A stretch of 48,628 nucleotides of DNA, taken from NCBI RefSeq assembly GCF_000424465.1, contig NZ_AUJY01000020.1, forward strand, positions 1 to 48,628. Reading direction: 5' to 3'. Shown here one piece after another: positions 7,757 through 17,080 of the stretch. Numbering within the stretch: the stretch's first letter is position 1; every line of letters begins with the position of its first letter. The DNA is from Butyrivibrio hungatei NK4A153 (GTDB taxonomy: Bacteria > Bacillota > Clostridia > Lachnospirales > Lachnospiraceae). The notes below the pieces were generated by a model. It worked only from the letters and a program-made list of their open reading frames with translations, made no database searches and was not told the origin of the DNA. The translations under genes were made by a program, and so were the position numbers.

Positions 7757-9164
7757 GACGCTGACAGAAAAATTAAGAAAAGTCAAAGAAAAGTTATCAG
7801 ACAAAGAGTTTAGAAAAAAGGTGAGCATCGCGATAAATCCGGAGCCTATAGATGGTTCGGATTATTTGGTCGATTATATGGCTCGCGTGCTGTTATTCTT
7901 GTTTCCGTTATATATGTATGAAGCTGATGTTATCAAATTTATGGGGGTATCTGTGAAGGATATCCTTTTTGGAGTTGTGGTAGCGATAATGTCGCTGTGG
8001 TGTGGCAGGAAGTTTATTATAAAGGGAAGTCTAAAGGATCGCTTACAGGGCGAGAAAAGGTTTATTATTATCGGGGCTTTTGCGCTTGTTCTTATTTGTT
8101 TTATCATACAGCCCATAATGGACGGGGGAGAAGTTTCGCGTACATATTACTACATGCTTATGTTTTTAGTGCCTTTTTGTATGTATTATATTAAGCCTGT
8201 CGGAAAGTATTATCTGCAGATTTTACTGGCTTCATATACATTGATTTTTTTGAGTATATACAGGTATGTTTTCACAGGTGCGGCTACGATAATCGGAGCT
8301 GAAGCTCTGCTGGATAATAGTGCCGGAAATATCACTGCGTTATTGCTTATATGCGCGGTAAGTGCATTTTTGTATGTTTCTGAGGATGATGCGCAGAAAC
8401 AGAAAGTATATCTTGTTTATTCTGTATTGGGATTTATTCTTTTGTTTTTATATGGCGATATGCTGGCATTTATGACAATGTTGATGTTTATATTATTTCT
8501 ACAGTTTATCAGGCGCCCGATTCAGAGTTTCATTAAGCGGAATATGATAATTCTTTTTGTATATGCGTTTTGTGCTTCAAATGCACCGCTTTTGTCATAT
8601 TTTGAGGCAAAGGGAATTAATAAGACGTTTGATCTTGAGTATAGCATATATATTGATATATTGATTGCTGTGGCGGGACTTGCCGTTACAAGCTACTGGG
8701 ACAAGATTCCGAAGGAATACGATGAGGATCATACGGTACTTGTAAGATTCTCTAAATGGTACAGAAGGTCAATCCTTTTGGTTCTGATAGCGATATGTAT
8801 AGCATTTACATATGGGACAAGGGTAGGAAGTATTTCGAGTCTCGCAGGCGGAAAGGCTATATCGGGCTTTTTTACAAGTATTATAAATTCTGCAAATAGT
8901 GCAACAGGTGAGTTGTGGAATATATTGATGATTTATGGAGCATTTGGGCTTATAGTCGTTCTGGCACTTGGTGCAGTTGCTGTTAATGAGCTTATAAACA
9001 ATTGGAAAAGCCCGGTTTGTACAGAGGTGGATAAAGGGTATATCTTACTTGCGCTATTATTTATTTTCCAAGGAATCATTTATCCGTTTTCGGGTTCGTC
9101 TTTGCCTGAGTTTTTGGTTTTTTTTGGACTGGCAATTACTTGCCGTAAGAAAATGATTGTCTGA
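7746..9164 (+). CDS. Multi-pass membrane protein, Wzy/O-antigen polymerase-like
   Basis: About 472 residues with ten or more hydrophobic helices after a basic N-terminal cytoplasmic segment. A large loop and a region resembling Wzy_C ([22 protein letters not shown] near 385-405) suggest a polysaccharide polymerase or ligase. That is inference from topology and neighbourhood, since no diagnostic residue is certain. The start is ambiguous: in-frame ATGs at 7707, 7746 and 7752 exist, and I favour 7746 to limit overlap with the SH3 gene. It lies directly before UDP-glucose dehydrogenase in the same operon. Confidence 0.65.
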   Translation, partial: RMDKTLTEKLRKVKEKLSDKEFRKKVSIAINPEPIDGSDYLVDYMARVLLFLFPLYMYEADVIKFMGVSVKDILFGVVVAIMSLWCGRKFIIKGSLKDRLQGEKRFIIIGAFALVLICFIIQPIMDGGEVSRTYYYMLMFLVPFCMYYIKPVGKYYLQILLASYTLIFLSIYRYVFTGAATIIGAEALLDNSAGNITALLLICAVSAFLYVSEDDAQKQKVYLVYSVLGFILLFLYGDMLAFMTMLMFILFLQFIRRPIQSFIKRNMIILFVYAFCASNAPLLSYFEAKGINKTFDLEYSIYIDILIAVAGLAVTSYWDKIPKEYDEDHTVLVRFSKWYRRSILLVLIAICIAFTYGTRVGSISSLAGGKAISGFFTSIINSANSATGELWNILMIYGAFGLIVVLALGAVAVNELINNWKSPVCTEVDKGYILLALLFIFQGIIYPFSGSSLPEFLVFFGLAITCRKKMIV

Positions 9165-9199
9165 TTATAATGATGAAATCATTGCAAGGAGGAAGTTTC

Positions 9200-10444
9200 A
9201 TGTCTGAGAAGAAAAATATTGCTGTTGCCGGAGCAGGATATGTGGGCATGAGTATAGCAACGCTTCTTTCACAGAGTAATCATGTGATTATAACGGACGT
9301 CCTTCCCGGGAAGGTAAAAGCTATAAATGAAGGGATATCGCCGGTTCGGGATGAGTATATAGAAAAGTTTCTTGCAAAGGGAAATCTTGATCTTACCGCA
9401 ACAACGAATGCAATAGATGCATATAAGGATGCTGATTATGTGGTTATCGCAGCGCCGACCAATTATGACAGTAAGCGGGATTATTTTGATACTTCTGCGG
9501 TAGAGTCGATAATAGGGGAAGTGATGGAAATCAATCCCGATGCGGTTATTGTAATAAAGTCTACTGTTCCTGTCGGTTTTACTTTGAGAATAAAGAGACG
9601 AAAACATATTTCAAATATATTGTTTAGTCCTGAGTTTCTTAGAGAGTCTAAGGCTCTTTATGACAATCTGTATCCGAGCAGGATAATAGTTGGTACAGAC
9701 AAAGAGGATTCGGTGCTTGTTGATAAGGCACATGAATTTGCGAATCTTTTGAAGGATGGTGCCGAAAGTAAGGATGTAGAGATTATTATAATGCAATATA
9801 CGGAGGCAGAAGCGGTTAAATTATTTACCAATACTTATCTGGCTCTTAGGGTGTCATATTTTAATGAGCTTGATACATATGCTGAACTTAAGGGGCTTGA
9901 TACGGGAGCGATAATACATGGCGTGTGCTCCGATCCGAGAGTTGGAGATTTTTATAATAATCCTTCTTTTGGATACGGCGGTTATTGTTTGCCGAAGGAT
10001 ACAAAGCAGCTTCTTGCCAATTATGGTGATGTTCCGCAGAATATGATCGAAGCAATTGTTGAGAGTAATAGGACAAGGAAGGATTTTATTGCTGACAGGA
10101 TACTTGATTTGGCGGGTGCATACAGTGCAAATGATGAGTGGAACAAGGAGAAAGAAAAAGAGATTATTGTAGGGGTATTCAGGCTTACAATGAAAACCGG
10201 TTCCGATAACTTCCGCCACAGTTCAATTCAGGGCGTAATGAAGAGAATCAAGGCAAAAAATGTGAAGATAATAATTTATGAGCCTTCACTTAAAGATGGC
10301 GAGACTTTTTTTGGAAATGAAGTAGTCAATAATCTTGATAAATTTAAAAAGATGAGCAAAGCGATAATTGCGAACAGATATGATTCATGTCTGGATGATG
10401 TAATGAATAAGGTATATACAAGGGATATATATAAGCGAGACTAA
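9200..10444 (+). CDS. ugd: UDP-glucose 6-dehydrogenase
   Basis: It oxidises UDP-glucose to UDP-glucuronate with two NAD+, giving a precursor for acidic polysaccharides. The start at 9200 follows a strong AAGGAGGAAG site; an in-frame ATG at 9170 has none. The 414-residue protein begins with a Rossmann motif (GAGYVG at residues 10-15), has the substrate-binding KSTVPVG segment, the lysine-rich central helix, and the catalytic cysteine C263 in [14 protein letters not shown]. Its length is close to the short bacterial UGD type of about 400 residues. It ends the polysaccharide operon that begins at 4478, pointing to uronic-acid-containing polymer. Confidence 0.95.
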   Translation: MSEKKNIAVAGAGYVGMSIATLLSQSNHVIITDVLPGKVKAINEGISPVRDEYIEKFLAKGNLDLTATTNAIDAYKDADYVVIAAPTNYDSKRDYFDTSAVESIIGEVMEINPDAVIVIKSTVPVGFTLRIKRRKHISNILFSPEFLRESKALYDNLYPSRIIVGTDKEDSVLVDKAHEFANLLKDGAESKDVEIIIMQYTEAEAVKLFTNTYLALRVSYFNELDTYAELKGLDTGAIIHGVCSDPRVGDFYNNPSFGYGGYCLPKDTKQLLANYGDVPQNMIEAIVESNRTRKDFIADRILDLAGAYSANDEWNKEKEKEIIVGVFRLTMKTGSDNFRHSSIQGVMKRIKAKNVKIIIYEPSLKDGETFFGNEVVNNLDKFKKMSKAIIANRYDSCLDDVMNKVYTRDIYKRD

Positions 10445-10486
10445 GAGTTATAATTACCTCCTTTATGCACACTTGTTTACAAAATA

Positions 10487-10495
10487 TGGTATACT
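10487..10495 (+). promoter_or_regulatory. Extended -10 promoter for the HK/RR genes
   Basis: TGGTATACT is a perfect extended -10 element, 22 bases upstream of the kinase start. The best -35-like sequence (TTGTTT) is only 11 bases upstream of the hexamer and is ignored. It separates the kinase operon from ugd. Confidence 0.6.
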
Positions 10496-10516
10496 AAAAA
10501 TGAGTAGGGGGTTATT

Positions 10517-12037
10517 ATGCGATTCCGTACGAAACTCATTATCACTTCAGTGGTGATTGTTATATTTCCTCTTTTCCTTGCATTTGGAATGTTCTTAATG
10601 GGTGGAAGGTATATTGTGCGTAAACAACAGGCTGCCCAGGAACATTCAGGGTCTGTCGATTACAATATGGTTTCAAACCCAATCGAAGCATTTGCAATGG
10701 GAACGGATAGATTAATAAATGATATAGAAGAGGAGAGACTTGTTCACCCTTTTATTTTGGAAAACCCGGAAGTACTTCAGAATATTAATGAGAAAGTAGC
10801 CTCTTTGTATTCATATATAATCGTGAAAAGAGGAGATGCTAATTTTTATGTTGCTGATGAAAATGCAGAAGCCGCTGAGAGCGTAATAGATGAGCTCAGT
10901 TATGGAAGCAGTGTTAACAGCATATATGTATTACCGGAGTCCAAATTATTTGTAAGACAGTATAATTTTATTTTTTCAACAGGGGAACCCGGAAGTCTTT
11001 ATATCATTTCAGGAATAAAAGCAGAATTCCCCAAATCACTTATTATATACATGACCGTGTCGATAGTAATTATACTTTTACTTACGAGTATCTTGCTTAC
11101 GACATGGATAGGAAGAAGCTTTTTCAAACCAATTGATGAGCTTAATATTGCAATGCAGCACATCAAGGACGGTAACTTTGATTATATACTTCCGACGGAT
11201 GTCAAAGAAAAGGGCGAGATAGGCGCTATCTACAGAAACTACGAGGACATGCGCCTTAGGCTTAAGGAATCTGCGGAAGAGAAGATAGAACGAGAACGGC
11301 AGAACAGGGAGCTTATCAGCAATATTTCTCACGATCTTAAGACTCCCATAACTGCCATAAAAGGATATTCACAGGGACTTATGGAAGGCGTTGCAGCCAA
11401 TCCCGAGATGCAGCACAAGTACGTTAAGATTATTTATAACAAGGCAAATGATATGAATAATCTTATCAATGAGCTGACTCTTTACTCCAGTATCGACAAC
11501 AACAGAATTCCGTATAACTTTGTAAAGCTGGGTGTTGCGGAGTATTTCGGAGATTGTATTGAAGAAATCGGTGCAGACCTTGAGAGCAAGTCGATAAAGC
11601 TTAATTATTCGAACTTAACGGGGCCCGATACGCAGATAGTTGCAGATCCCGAGCAGCTTAAGAGAGTTGTGAACAACATAGTGAGCAACAGTGTTAAGTA
11701 TCTCGACAGGGATGACGGAACGGGACAGATCGACATAAGGATATTGGACGAAGTCGATTCAATCCGCGTTGAACTTGAAGATAACGGAAAGGGTATAGCA
11801 CAGAAAGACATTCCGAATATCTTCGACAGATTCTACAGAACGGATGCTTCCAGAAATTCCAAGCAGGGAGGAAGCGGAATAGGTCTTTCTATCGTAAAGA
11901 AGATCATAGAAGATCATGGCGGATATATATGGGCAACAAGCCATGAGGGAGAGGGAACGTGTATGCATTTCGTGCTCAGAAAGTACATTGAATTTGCAGG
12001 CGGTTCCGAAACAGTTACAGTTGACCATAATACTTAA
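10517..12037 (+). CDS. Sensor histidine kinase (HAMP, HisKA, HATPase)
   Basis: A 506-residue membrane kinase. Transmembrane helices at about 8-28 and 173-196 enclose an extracellular sensor domain of about 145 residues. Then come a HAMP domain, the dimerisation/phosphoacceptor motif NISHDLKTP with H272, and an ATPase domain with N box (NNIVSNSVKY), G1 box (DNGKGI) and G2 box (GGSGIGLSIVKKI). It should phosphorylate the response regulator encoded 18 bases downstream. The signal is unknown. Its position between ugd and an O-antigen-ligase-like gene suggests that it watches the envelope or controls surface polysaccharide, which is inference. Confidence 0.92.
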   Translation: MRFRTKLIITSVVIVIFPLFLAFGMFLMGGRYIVRKQQAAQEHSGSVDYNMVSNPIEAFAMGTDRLINDIEEERLVHPFILENPEVLQNINEKVASLYSYIIVKRGDANFYVADENAEAAESVIDELSYGSSVNSIYVLPESKLFVRQYNFIFSTGEPGSLYIISGIKAEFPKSLIIYMTVSIVIILLLTSILLTTWIGRSFFKPIDELNIAMQHIKDGNFDYILPTDVKEKGEIGAIYRNYEDMRLRLKESAEEKIERERQNRELISNISHDLKTPITAIKGYSQGLMEGVAANPEMQHKYVKIIYNKANDMNNLINELTLYSSIDNNRIPYNFVKLGVAEYFGDCIEEIGADLESKSIKLNYSNLTGPDTQIVADPEQLKRVVNNIVSNSVKYLDRDDGTGQIDIRILDEVDSIRVELEDNGKGIAQKDIPNIFDRFYRTDASRNSKQGGSGIGLSIVKKIIEDHGGYIWATSHEGEGTCMHFVLRKYIEFAGGSETVTVDHNT

Positions 12038-12055
12038 AGAAAGGCAGAAGAGTGT

Positions 12056-12745
12056 ATGAGCAGAATACTTATTGTTGAGGATGAAGAGGCAATCGCTGAC
12101 CTTGAGAAAGACTATTTGGAACTTAGCGACTTTGAGGTAGCTATCGAGAACACCGGAGATGCGGGACTTCGCACGGCACTTGCTGAGGAGTTTGATCTTG
12201 TTATCCTGGATCTTATGCTTCCGGGTATGGACGGATTCGAAGTTTGTAAGCACATAAGGGAAAAGAAAGATGTGCCTATCCTCATGGTTTCCGCCAAGAA
12301 GGATGACATCGATAAAATAAGAGGACTGGGACTTGGAGCAGATGATTACATCACAAAGCCTTTCAGTCCTTCGGAACTTGTTGCGCGTGTTAAGGCACAT
12401 ATGGCAAGATACTCAAGACTTGTCGGATCGGGACATGAGAGCAATGACTTTGTTGAGATCAGAGGTCTTAAGATCGACAAGACTGCAAGAAGAGTATATG
12501 TGGATGATGAGGAAAAGAGCTTTACCACAAAAGAGTTCGATCTTCTCACATTCCTTGCTGAGAACCCCAACCACGTATTTACCAAGGAAGAACTTTTTAG
12601 AAAAATCTGGAACATGGATTCTATCGGTGATATCGCAACGGTAACCGTTCATATCAAAAAAATCCGTGAGAAGATTGAATACGACACATCAAATCCTCAG
12701 TATATAGAGACAATCTGGGGAGTTGGTTACAGATTTAAGGTTTGA
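12056..12745 (+). CDS. OmpR-family response regulator
   Basis: 229 residues. The receiver domain has the acidic pair (VEDEE), phosphoacceptor D52 (VILDLMLPGMDG), the conserved Thr/Ser-type switch and K in the ITKPF motif. A C-terminal winged helix (about 130-229) contains FTTKEFDLL and the final YIETIWGVGYRFKV signature of OmpR/PhoB proteins. It is the partner of the kinase just upstream and is followed after 9 bases by the O-antigen-ligase-like gene, so all three may be cotranscribed. Confidence 0.94.
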   Translation: MSRILIVEDEEAIADLEKDYLELSDFEVAIENTGDAGLRTALAEEFDLVILDLMLPGMDGFEVCKHIREKKDVPILMVSAKKDDIDKIRGLGLGADDYITKPFSPSELVARVKAHMARYSRLVGSGHESNDFVEIRGLKIDKTARRVYVDDEEKSFTTKEFDLLTFLAENPNHVFTKEELFRKIWNMDSIGDIATVTVHIKKIREKIEYDTSNPQYIETIWGVGYRFKV

Positions 12746-12754
12746 TTATGTGCT

Positions 12755-14218
12755 ATGCAGTATAGAAAGATTCTTTTGACATTTTATCTGATAATGCTTT
12801 CTACGATCCTTCCTATCTATATGAAGGACGGGTATTATATGCTCGGAGAGGAAAAGTGGAATATATACATGATAATAAGCGCTGCCATTGCGGGGCTTAT
12901 TATTTTTGCGTACATTTCTGAGTTTATCGAAAAAGGTGTGGAGAAATCGGAGATACGAAACCTGTTTAAAGTATTTCTCTGCCTTAATCTTATCAATCTC
13001 GCTGTTTCCATTGATCACAAAGTAAGTTTCTGGGGACTTGAAGGATGGCGAACGGGATTTATCACGTTTATCCTGATGATGTTCTTCTGCTTTGTCTATT
13101 CGGAAGGAATCGTTATCAACGGATATCTTCTTGCTGCGATATTCCTTACCCCCTTTGTTATCGCTATTCTTGTTATAGCGGAGCGCTTTGGCGTGAATAT
13201 CCTCAGCGTTTCGGGTACAGATCCGTCATTTTTGGCGTGCGTCGGAAACATCAATTGGTATGCGGGATATCTTTCTATATTTGTGCCTCTTGGAATTGGC
13301 TTTGCCGTGACACGTGAGCTTTTTGGAAAGCAGTTCTACTTTTGGAGTTTCTACAGCGTGGTTGTCTTAATGGCTCTGTTTGTTCAGGGAAGCGACAGTA
13401 CTCTTTTGACCCTGATCGGTACATACGGCCTTCTTATCTGGTATTGCCTCTATGAAAAAGAGAGACTGCAGGCGCTTATGATACAGCTCTTTGTCCTTGG
13501 CCTTGCCATGTTTGAGGTAAAGATCTTATTGGGAATTTTTCCCGGAAAATATACATATTCGGACAATATCTTAATCAAAATCTGCGATATGAACGGCGGA
13601 ATATTCTTCATGACCGTGGGACTTTTGCTATACATGATAGTATCGCTTTCCAAAGAGAGCGAAGAAAGCAGTCTTCGTGGCGAAAAATACAGAAAGATAT
13701 ACAAGACTTTCGTCTGCATTATAGCAACATTGGGACTTGCGTATGTGATTGTAAGATTTGATGATCTTGCGGGTAACGGACGCGGCACAATATGGCGCAT
13801 TACGCTTGATATGTACAAAGAGCTCCCTTCATTTAGGAAAGTTGTAGGTGTGGGAAGAGACTGCTTTAGCGCATATGCTTATTCAAAGCCTGTGCGCGCG
13901 GAGCTTCTTATAAATGAGTTTGGTGAAAACAGACTTACCAACGCGCACAGTATTTTCCTTACTGAGCTTATTGAAGGTGGACTAGCGGGACTTGTAGGAA
14001 TGCTGTTTATTGCTTTTTACGTACTTGCAAGCCTTAAGAAATGCGATAAAGAAAAGGGGCCCGCAGCTATTATCTGCGCGCTCCCTATAGTTTCATATTA
14101 TCTTAACGGAATGGTATCTTTTTCCCAGGTATTATCAACCCCTTATGCGTTCATTTGTCTGGGACTGGGGCTGTATATAGCAAACAGCGGCGAATCACAG
14201 GTCGGGAATGGGGATTGA
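12755..14218 (+). CDS. O-antigen ligase/polymerase-like membrane protein
   Basis: A 487-residue protein with about ten to twelve transmembrane helices and the Wzy_C-type signature TNAHSIFLTELIEGGLAGL near residues 398-416, in which His and Glu-Gly-Gly are the conserved positions of O-antigen ligases and related polymerases. In a Gram-positive cell such proteins usually polymerise or transfer surface glycans. The ribosome binding site is weak and the start lies 9 bases after the response regulator stop, suggesting translational coupling. The last 24 bases overlap the convergent gene on the other strand. Confidence 0.82.
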   Translation: MQYRKILLTFYLIMLSTILPIYMKDGYYMLGEEKWNIYMIISAAIAGLIIFAYISEFIEKGVEKSEIRNLFKVFLCLNLINLAVSIDHKVSFWGLEGWRTGFITFILMMFFCFVYSEGIVINGYLLAAIFLTPFVIAILVIAERFGVNILSVSGTDPSFLACVGNINWYAGYLSIFVPLGIGFAVTRELFGKQFYFWSFYSVVVLMALFVQGSDSTLLTLIGTYGLLIWYCLYEKERLQALMIQLFVLGLAMFEVKILLGIFPGKYTYSDNILIKICDMNGGIFFMTVGLLLYMIVSLSKESEESSLRGEKYRKIYKTFVCIIATLGLAYVIVRFDDLAGNGRGTIWRITLDMYKELPSFRKVVGVGRDCFSAYAYSKPVRAELLINEFGENRLTNAHSIFLTELIEGGLAGLVGMLFIAFYVLASLKKCDKEKGPAAIICALPIVSYYLNGMVSFSQVLSTPYAFICLGLGLYIANSGESQVGNGD

Positions 14219-14677
14219 TTCATCAAGTTCATGGAAAAAAGTTCTTGTCTTAATGATGCCTCTGACGGCGTCATTATATTCATAGAGGAAATGTTCATTT
14301 ATATTCTCTTCTCCATACATCATTACACGGCCTGAATAGGCTTGAAGAATAGAGATATATCGCTTATCCTGGTCGAACATATTCAGTATCTCATCTTTTC
14401 TGCGGCGGGGATGTTTTGCAGCAAATTTTCTAATGTCTAACTGCAGATCTACCGGAAGATTTTTCTCATTTTCTTTAACTGTGTGAAGGATCCGGTCGTA
14501 CTTCTTGTCGTCGATCTTTTTAAATCTGTCGACAAATTCCAAACAGCAACCGTTATCAGGCAATAAGAGTCTGACTCTGTCATCGCCGTAAACATCTTCT
14601 ATGACTGCAACAATGTTGGGAACAACGGGCTTTCCGCTGTAATCAAGTAAAATGACTTTATCACCCTTTTTGTACAT
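14195..14677 (-). CDS. Hypothetical 160-residue protein with an SH3-like N-terminus
   Basis: I do not recognise this family. The start at 14677 is chosen because GCGAGGTG precedes it by five bases; a GTG at 14683 would add two residues. The N-terminal 55 residues (YKKGDKVILLDYSG, then short beta strands) look like a KOW/CarD-type SH3 barrel used in nucleic-acid or RNA-polymerase binding. The rest is charged and helical with RRRKDEIL at about 91-98. It is cytoplasmic, with no membrane segment. It has its own extended -10 promoter and ends tail-to-tail with, and 24 bases inside, the O-antigen-ligase-like gene. Confidence 0.7.
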   Translation of the reverse strand: MYKKGDKVILLDYSGKPVVPNIVAVIEDVYGDDRVRLLLPDNGCCLEFVDRFKKIDDKKYDRILHTVKENEKNLPVDLQLDIRKFAAKHPRRRKDEILNMFDQDKRYISILQAYSGRVMMYGEENINEHFLYEYNDAVRGIIKTRTFFHELDESIPIPDL

Positions 14678-14722
14678 AGGCACCTCGCTTTTTCCGTAAA
14701 AGACAGCCGATGTTTCCCTTTT

Positions 14723-14731
14723 ATTATAACA
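14723..14731 (-). promoter_or_regulatory. Extended -10 promoter of the hypothetical 160-residue protein
   Basis: On the minus strand this reads TGTTATAAT, a perfect extended -10, about 46 bases before the start codon. The inverted repeat at 14731-14757 occupies the region directly upstream of it. Confidence 0.55.
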
Positions 14732-14757
14732 TGGTTATTAACATGATTGCGAACCAT
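14731..14757. promoter_or_regulatory. Inverted repeat in a divergent promoter region, candidate operator
   Basis: ATGGTT (14731-14736) and AACCAT (14752-14757) are perfectly complementary, with a 15-base spacer. The repeat sits upstream of the minus-strand -10 element and about 80 bases before the VTC gene, so a bound protein could influence both. No cognate regulator is evident. Confidence 0.35.
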
Positions 14758-14839
14758 TTATTTCTTTTTTTAAGTTATTTTTAGGTTCGGCTAATAAAAT
14801 TTTTAGGGAGGTGAAAAATTCATTCGGAAAGGAGAAGGA

Positions 14840-15616
14840 ATGGCAGGGTTCAAAGATGTGTTTCAAAGAATTGAAGTTAAATATCTGCTTGATGATGAGC
14901 AATATACAAAGCTCATGAAAAAGCTTGAGAATATGGCCAAAGTGGACAGCTATGGTAAGACTTCCATCCAGAACATTTATTTTGATACACCTGACTTTAA
15001 ACTGATCGAAAGATCTTTGGAGAAGCCCGTTTATAAGGAGAAACTTCGTCTTAGAAGTTATGGAACGGCCAAAGATGACACAACATCTTTTATCGAGATC
15101 AAGAAAAAGTTTAAGGGAGTTGTATACAAAAGAAGAATTTCAATGCCATATTCAGAAGCGGTTGACTACCTTATGAATCATAAGGAGCCAAAGGAAAAGT
15201 CTCAGATTTCCAATGAGATAGACTATTTCCTTAAGTATTACAAGGGGCTTGCACCTGCGATGGTTATTTCGTATGACCGTATCGCGATGGTGGGGATAAA
15301 TGACCCTGAACTTAGGATCACATTTGATACAAATATCAGATGGAGAACCGATAAGCTTAGTCTCAAGGAGGGCAATGCCGGACATGATATCTTGCTTCCG
15401 GGACAACACCTTATGGAGCTTAAGATCGCCGGAGCTATGTCTCCTGAACTGGCTAATATCCTTGACGAGCTTAATATCAGAAAGACATCTTTTTCCAAGT
15501 ACGGAAGAGGATATCTTGAGTATATGTATGGCCAGACAACTGAAATGGCCAACAAAGGTATCATACCTAAGAAAGAAGACAAATCTAAGATTGTTGCACT
15601 GCGTAGAGCAGTATGA
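14840..15616 (+). CDS. VTC-domain polyphosphate polymerase-like protein
   Basis: A 258-residue single-domain protein of the CYTH/triphosphate-tunnel-like VTC type. Visible tunnel residues are RIEVKYLL near residue 10-17, KEKLRLRSYG near 68-77, FIEIKKKFKGVVYKRRI near 86-102, SYDRIAM near 143-149 and the late glutamate in LMELKI near 191-196. In yeast, the Vtc4 domain makes polyphosphate from ATP; whether this bacterial homologue does so is inference. The start follows GGAGAAGG. The neighbouring DUF4956 membrane protein starts 39 bases later and is a frequent partner, which suggests a membrane-associated function. Confidence 0.88.
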   Translation: MAGFKDVFQRIEVKYLLDDEQYTKLMKKLENMAKVDSYGKTSIQNIYFDTPDFKLIERSLEKPVYKEKLRLRSYGTAKDDTTSFIEIKKKFKGVVYKRRISMPYSEAVDYLMNHKEPKEKSQISNEIDYFLKYYKGLAPAMVISYDRIAMVGINDPELRITFDTNIRWRTDKLSLKEGNAGHDILLPGQHLMELKIAGAMSPELANILDELNIRKTSFSKYGRGYLEYMYGQTTEMANKGIIPKKEDKSKIVALRRAV

Positions 15617-15654
15617 CAAAGACATAATGACAAGTTGAAGGGAGTATTGACAGC

Positions 15655-16344
15655 ATGACAACGACAGACATAGTTTTCGGCACAATAATGCCTAACGGCA
15701 CGATTACAGGTTTGACATTTATTATCTCTATTCTATGTTCTTTGGCAATTGGCGTATATATTGCTTTTATGTACACCATAAAAAATGATTACACCGGTAG
15801 CTTTGTAGTGGCGTTGGCGCTGATACCGGCGATAGTACAGGTTATCATCATGTTGGTAAACGGAAACATCGGAGCGGGAGTTGCGGTAGCGGGAGCATTC
15901 TCACTTGTCCGCTTCAGATCCGCACCGGGTTCGGGAAAAGAGATAACTAGCATATTCCTTTCAATGGCGGCAGGTTTGGCAACCGGGATGGGATATATCG
16001 GTATAGCAGTGATTTTCGTAGTTTTTATCACACTTGCAAACCTGATCTTTTCAAACATTAATATGTTTAATGGTGCTAACGGTGAAAAATATCTTAAGAT
16101 CACAGTTCCCGAGGGACTTGATTTTGAAGGAATATTTGATGACATATTTGAAAGATACACTAACAAGGCTGAACTGATGGAAGTAAGGACCACAGCAATG
16201 GGAAGCCTTTACAGACTTAGCTACAAAGTAGTATTGAGAGCAAAAGCTTCAACAAAGAGCATGCTCGACGAAATGCGTGAAAGAAACGGAAATCTGGAGA
16301 TTATCTGTTCAAGGTCTATAGCTTCAAAGACTGAGGAATTGTAA
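15655..16344 (+). CDS. DUF4956 membrane protein
   Basis: 229 residues with four transmembrane helices within the first 135 residues, including the conserved block GAFSLVRFRSAPGSGKEI after helix 2 and MAAGLATGMGYIG in helix 3. A soluble ferredoxin-like C-terminal domain follows (about 140-229). I recognise the DUF4956 family, whose function is not established. Genes of this family commonly sit beside VTC-domain genes, as here, so it could be the membrane partner or transporter for the polymer. The 3' end overlaps the convergent RluA gene by 29 bases. Confidence 0.88.
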   Translation: MTTTDIVFGTIMPNGTITGLTFIISILCSLAIGVYIAFMYTIKNDYTGSFVVALALIPAIVQVIIMLVNGNIGAGVAVAGAFSLVRFRSAPGSGKEITSIFLSMAAGLATGMGYIGIAVIFVVFITLANLIFSNINMFNGANGEKYLKITVPEGLDFEGIFDDIFERYTNKAELMEVRTTAMGSLYRLSYKVVLRAKASTKSMLDEMRERNGNLEIICSRSIASKTEEL

Positions 16345-17074
16345 TCTCGAAAAACACTTTTTTCTTGCTCGAAGGATGCACAAAACCAAATCGGTAGCAG
16401 GCAAGACACACGTTGGTCTTTCCTACTTTTTCGGAATACTCAAGGGACTCTTTTGTTCCGTATTTCCTATCGCCGAGGATGGGGTGTCCCATGTGAGCAA
16501 GTTGTACCCTGATCTGGTGGAAACGCCCGGTCTGAAGCTTTATTTTCAAAAGCGATGAGTTTTCATCTCTTTGCATAACCTCATAGTCGAGAACAGCTTT
16601 CTTTATCTCTCCGGAAAAAATACGCTGTTCTTGGCCCTTACCCAGGATGATGGTCTGGTTCTTTAGTGAGTTTGCCTCCTTTCTACTCACTACGAGCGCC
16701 AGGCCATCGTTCTGTTTTCTTACAAGAAGATCTTCAAGATGTCCGGCGCCGTCTGCCACGTTTCCGTAGCAAAGGGCATAGTAGTATTTGTCGGTGGTGT
16801 GTTCTTTTATCTGCTTGGCGATAAAAGTGGCTGCCGCTTTATTTTTTGCAACAACAACGACACCCTCTACGGGCTGATCGAGTCTGTAGAGGGTTCCGAC
16901 ATATGGAGGCTTGCCGGTATTGCCGGCCGCTCTGTTTTTGCGTGCAAGATAATTACGAATGCTGCTCACAAGGTCCATCTTGCCGACCGTAGCGCCTTCT
17001 GTCGCCATTCCGGCAGGCTTGTGGCAAACAATAATGTCATTATCTTCATGTATTATCTTAAGTGTAGTATTCAT
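16316..17074 (-). CDS. RluA-family pseudouridine synthase
   Basis: 252 residues with an RluA/RsuA fold and no S4 domain. The catalytic aspartate is D66 in LYRLDQPVEG, the variant form of the usual HRLDxxTSG. Downstream motifs DKYYYALCYG, LKIKLQTGRFHQIRVQLAHMG (split across residues 174-194) and HPILGDRKYG are all conserved. It isomerises uridine in rRNA or tRNA; the exact target site cannot be told from sequence. It follows the histidine kinase gene on the same strand after 6 bases and is probably cotranscribed with it. Confidence 0.92.
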   Translation of the reverse strand: MNTTLKIIHEDNDIIVCHKPAGMATEGATVGKMDLVSSIRNYLARKNRAAGNTGKPPYVGTLYRLDQPVEGVVVVAKNKAAATFIAKQIKEHTTDKYYYALCYGNVADGAGHLEDLLVRKQNDGLALVVSRKEANSLKNQTIILGKGQEQRIFSGEIKKAVLDYEVMQRDENSSLLKIKLQTGRFHQIRVQLAHMGHPILGDRKYGTKESLEYSEKVGKTNVCLACYRFGFVHPSSKKKVFFEITIPQSLKL

Positions 17075-17080
17075 AGCACC

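Noticed and set aside
10473..10478. TTGTTT as a -35 box for the kinase promoter
   Set aside because: It is only 11 bases from the -10, too short for sigma-A; the extended -10 explains the promoter without it.
11759..12400. A 213-codon frame opposite the response regulator and kinase genes
   Set aside because: It is antisense to two clearly recognised genes and has no domain features.
15152..15685. A 177-codon minus-strand frame opposite the VTC gene
   Set aside because: It is the shadow of the recognised VTC gene, with a Cys/Leu-rich random composition.
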